Below, piece after piece: positions 62,021 to 64,000 of a DNA stretch of 64,000 nt. Made by a program: the position numbers and the translations under genes. The first letter of the stretch is position 1. The number at the start of each line of letters is the position of its first letter. The DNA is from Pseudomonas sp. GV071. GTDB lineage: Bacteria > Pseudomonadota > Gammaproteobacteria > Pseudomonadales > Pseudomonadaceae. The stretch spans positions 151,455 through 215,454 of the forward strand of contig NZ_QAOJ01000012.1 of NCBI RefSeq assembly GCF_003050835.1. The letters run 5' to 3'. The notes beneath the pieces are model-generated. The model saw nothing but the letters and a program-made list of their open reading frames with translations. It made no database searches and was not told the origin of the DNA.

Positions 62021-62050
62021 AAAAAAACCCGGCTGATGTGGCCGGGCTTT
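62021..62050 (+). terminator. Bidirectional Rho-independent terminator
   Basis: AAAAAAACCCGGCTGATGTG followed by GCCGGGCTTTTC gives a 6-bp stem with A-run and T-run on opposite sides. It lies between the convergent LysR gene and the repeat-containing secreted protein and serves both. Confidence 0.85.
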
Positions 62051-62072
62051 TCGTGTGAGGTGAAGCTGAACA

Positions 62073-62432
62073 TCAAGCCACACGGTTAGCACCGATACGG
62101 TCAGCGCCACCTTCGGCTACGCGGTTAACGCCGGTACGGTCTGCGCCACCTTCAGCTACACGGTTAGCGCCGGCGCGGTCTGCGCCACCTTCAGCTACGC
62201 GGTTGGCGCCGGTACGATCTGCACCACCTTCAGCTACGCGGTTAGCGCCGGTACGATCTGCACCACCTTCAGCTACGCGGTTGGCAGCGGCGCGGTCAGC
62301 ACCACCTTCGGCAACCAGAGATGATTGGTTCAACTGAGCGCCAAAAGTGAACTGTGGCTGGTCAGAAGGAAGAGCGAATACACTAGCGGAGAGGCTGGCC
62401 AGGATGAGGCTGGCGAATACTTGGCTTTTCAT
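62073..62432 (-). CDS. Small secreted protein with six 13-residue tandem repeats
   Basis: This 119-residue protein has a signal peptide (FASLILASLSASVFA), a short unique segment to residue 39, then six copies of VAEGGADRTGANR (residues 40-117) with small changes (Thr/Ala/Ile at position 9, Ala/Val at 11), ending VA. The repeat is polar and alternately charged, and would be soluble outside the inner membrane. The ATG at 62432 follows CAAGGAG. Small repeat proteins of this look occur in Pseudomonas with no known function; some carry the unverified label phage infection protein. Confidence 0.8.
   Translation of the reverse strand: MKSQVFASLILASLSASVFALPSDQPQFTFGAQLNQSSLVAEGGADRAAANRVAEGGADRTGANRVAEGGADRTGANRVAEGGADRAGANRVAEGGADRTGVNRVAEGGADRIGANRVA
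62082..62315 (-). repeat. 39-bp tandem repeat, six copies, in the secreted-protein gene
   Basis: The six units encode V-A-E-G-G-A-D-R-x-x-x-N-R and are near-identical in DNA as well, with GCTACGCGGTTAGCGCCGGT recurring on the plus strand. The sixth and first units are the most diverged. Copy number could change by slippage or recombination without breaking the frame. Confidence 0.9.
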
Positions 62433-62641
62433 TTTTGGGCTCCTTGCGGGGGCTGGAAAGTGGGTACGGAGCCTATGGTACTCACCGAGATTTCTAGCAG
62501 AAGTGAAAGGACGCGATAGTAACCATCGATACGAATGATTGCAGAAATAGTCCTTTAAAATCATTCATATACATACGCCAATCACACACTGAAACTGTTT
62601 TTTGGCGTTGGCAAAATGCCCTCAATTAGAGCCATCTGCGC

Positions 62642-63718
62642 TCAATCTGCCTCTTTTTCTAGCAACGCGCGCTTGCGCTCAACGCCCCATCGATAGCCCG
62701 AAAGCCCTCCATCGTTACGCACCACGCGATGACAAGGCACAGCCACCGCCAACGAATTTGCCGCACAAGCACCGGCCACTGCCCGCACAGCTCGAGGAGA
62801 ACCGATGGACTCGGCCACTTGGCGGTAACTAGCGGTTTCGCCGGGAGGAATCGCTTGCAAGGCCTGCCACACGCGCTGCTGAAATACCGTTCCACGGATG
62901 TCCAGCGGCAGACTCAACCCAGTCGCAGGCGCCTCGACAAACGTGATGACCTCGCTGAGCGTTTGGCTAAATGCGGCATCGGCGATTTCGAGTTCAGCAC
63001 GTGGAAAACGTCGCTGCAGATCGTCCTCCAGCTCCTGGGAATTATCGCCAAACAAAATGGCGCAGATGCCCCTATCACTTTGTGCGACCAACAATCTACC
63101 CAGCGAGCAACTGCCAATCGCATAGCGAATGCGCACGTTGGTGCCGCCGTCTCGATAAGCCCTCGGCGTCATGCCGAGCAATTTATCCGCCACCGTATAA
63201 AAGCGGCCGCTGGAGTTGAAGCCTGCATCGTACAAGGCGGCGGTTACCGTCTCACCTTGCTGCAAATGGTTGCGCACGCGGGCCGCCCGCTGGGCATTGG
63301 CATAGCCTTTTGGCGTAACGCCTGTGATCGACTTGAACAACCGATGAAAGTGATAAGGACTCAGGCCGACTTGCGCAGCCAGTTGCTCAAGTGATGGCGG
63401 AGTTTCCGCTTCCGCGATCAAGCGACAAGCCTGCTCGACCAGCGCCTGCTGCTGCTCAGCCAAGGAAGCCTGATTAGGCTTGCAGCGTAAACAAGGGCGA
63501 AAACCTGAGTCTTCTGCCGCCTGACAACTGCTATGGAATTGCACGTTTTCCGGCAGAGCTTGGCGCGCAGAGCAGGATGGCCGGCAATAGATTCCAGTGG
63601 TTTTTACCGAGTAGACGAAGCGGCCATCCGCCGTTTTGTCTCGCTGCTGGACCAGGGGCCAGCGTGGATCAGTGAGTGTTTGTGCCGCTCGGGCTTGTTT
63701 GCTGGGCAAAGAAGTCAT
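62642..63718 (-). CDS. ada: Ada: alkylation-repair methyltransferase and AraC-type regulator
   Basis: This 358-residue protein has three parts. First is an Ada zinc domain with Cys45, Cys49, Cys76 and Cys79 (TGIYCRPSCSARQ, PCLRCKPN), which takes methyl groups from phosphotriesters. Second is an AraC helix-turn-helix (GLSPYHFHRLFKSITGVTPK). Third is an O6-methylguanine methyltransferase with the acceptor Cys329 in AVPCHRVVRNDGGLSGYRWG. The spacing equals that of E. coli Ada. The start near 63718 precedes conserved sequence. No alkA or alkB gene is adjacent. Confidence 0.93.
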   Translation of the reverse strand: MTSLPSKQARAAQTLTDPRWPLVQQRDKTADGRFVYSVKTTGIYCRPSCSARQALPENVQFHSSCQAAEDSGFRPCLRCKPNQASLAEQQQALVEQACRLIAEAETPPSLEQLAAQVGLSPYHFHRLFKSITGVTPKGYANAQRAARVRNHLQQGETVTAALYDAGFNSSGRFYTVADKLLGMTPRAYRDGGTNVRIRYAIGSCSLGRLLVAQSDRGICAILFGDNSQELEDDLQRRFPRAELEIADAAFSQTLSEVITFVEAPATGLSLPLDIRGTVFQQRVWQALQAIPPGETASYRQVAESIGSPRAVRAVAGACAANSLAVAVPCHRVVRNDGGLSGYRWGVERKRALLEKEAD

Positions 63719-63825
63719 CGGTGTAACTCAACAGGTGAAGACTGGCCTTACGGTAACAGCAGGTTCAACACCTTACTCACCGAATCTTGCGTTCAAATCA
63801 TCAACCTGCAGTCCACTTTTCTCGA

Positions 63826-63868
63826 CGCAAAAACAAACCCCCCACTCGCTTTCGCGAATGAGGGGTTT
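63826..63868 (-). terminator. Rho-independent terminator of the rRNA operon
   Basis: On the minus strand AAACCCCTCATTCGC pairs with GCGAGTGGGGGGTTT around a GAAA tetraloop, followed by GTTTTTG. It lies just after the 5S rRNA and ends the rRNA operon transcript. Confidence 0.9.
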
Positions 63869-63876
63869 GGAATTTA

Positions 63877-63995
63877 AGCTTGACGATGACCTACTCTCAC
63901 ATGGAGAAACCCCACACTACCATCGGCGATGCGTCGTTTCACTACTGAGTTCGGGATGGGATCAGGTGGTTCCAACGCTCTATGGTCGTCAAGCA
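63877..63995 (-). rRNA. rrf: 5S ribosomal RNA
   Basis: Read on the minus strand from 63995 it begins GCTTGACGACCATAGAGCG, passes GGAACCACCTGATCCCATCC and CGAACTCAGTAGTGAAACG, and ends ...GTAGGTCATCGTCAAGC, with complementary ends. This is a complete pseudomonad 5S rRNA of about 119 bases. 23S and 16S should lie beyond the right edge. Confidence 0.97.
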
Positions 63996-64000
63996 ATTCG

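Overview
The window reads as a chromosomal segment of a Pseudomonas, most likely of the fluorescens/putida side of the genus. The reasons are the high GC content, the many copies of the pseudomonad REP element (core GGCTTTAGCCGCGATG), a cyanide-insensitive CioAB oxidase with its DUF2474 partner, opgGH, cbpA-cbpM, a PA4872-like oxaloacetate decarboxylase and sigma54/NtrC-type control of urea genes. No prophage, insertion sequence, integrase or CRISPR array is visible. The right edge is the 5S rRNA gene and terminator of an rRNA operon that enters from beyond 64000 on the minus strand.

Layout. 1-7254: mixed housekeeping genes (EamA and TauE/SafE transporters, FKBP isomerase, small and membrane proteins, HAD dehalogenase with a divergent LysR regulator, GNAT, glutathione transferase, rRNA methyltransferase). 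7423-9628: a chemoreceptor and a 580-base gap that holds a candidate LexA-controlled small RNA plus the NtrC/sigma54 promoter of the next operon. 9629-15382: urtABCDE, a complete urea ABC importer. 15482-22390: class II aldolase, class III aminotransferase, ferredoxin-NADP reductase, SDR, ZapE, RlmG. 22402-25006: cioAB plus the DUF2474 microprotein. 25655-30711: an MFS exporter and a three-subunit PaoABC-like molybdenum dehydrogenase. 31078-35365: opgGH for periplasmic glucans. 35465-45524: a soluble chemoreceptor with inverted domain order, small envelope proteins, YpfJ, a sensor kinase, an AEC carrier, a TorF-type porin, cbpAM, a DksA-like zinc finger and oxaloacetate decarboxylase.

45713-57241 is the most distinctive block: fmdB, fmdA (formamidase) and a second complete urt-like ABC importer (fmdDEF type), divergent from an unusual hybrid sensor kinase whose N-terminal half is a whole NCS1-type transporter, followed by a LuxR-type response regulator. 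A TGACGTA/TACGTCA motif sits in the divergent promoter, upstream of fmdA and upstream of cioAB, and is a plausible binding site of that regulator. 57497-59938 carries ureE-ureF-ureG-ureJ behind a perfect NtrC box and a consensus sigma54 promoter. The urease subunits and ureD are not here. The two importers, formamidase and urease maturation genes together describe scavenging of nitrogen from urea and short-chain amides.

60019-63718 holds a protein of unknown function, a VOC protein with a divergent LysR regulator, a small secreted protein built from six 13-residue repeats, and the adaptive alkylation-repair protein Ada. Several families of intergenic palindromes lie between genes, and one family has entered gene junctions of both urt operons.
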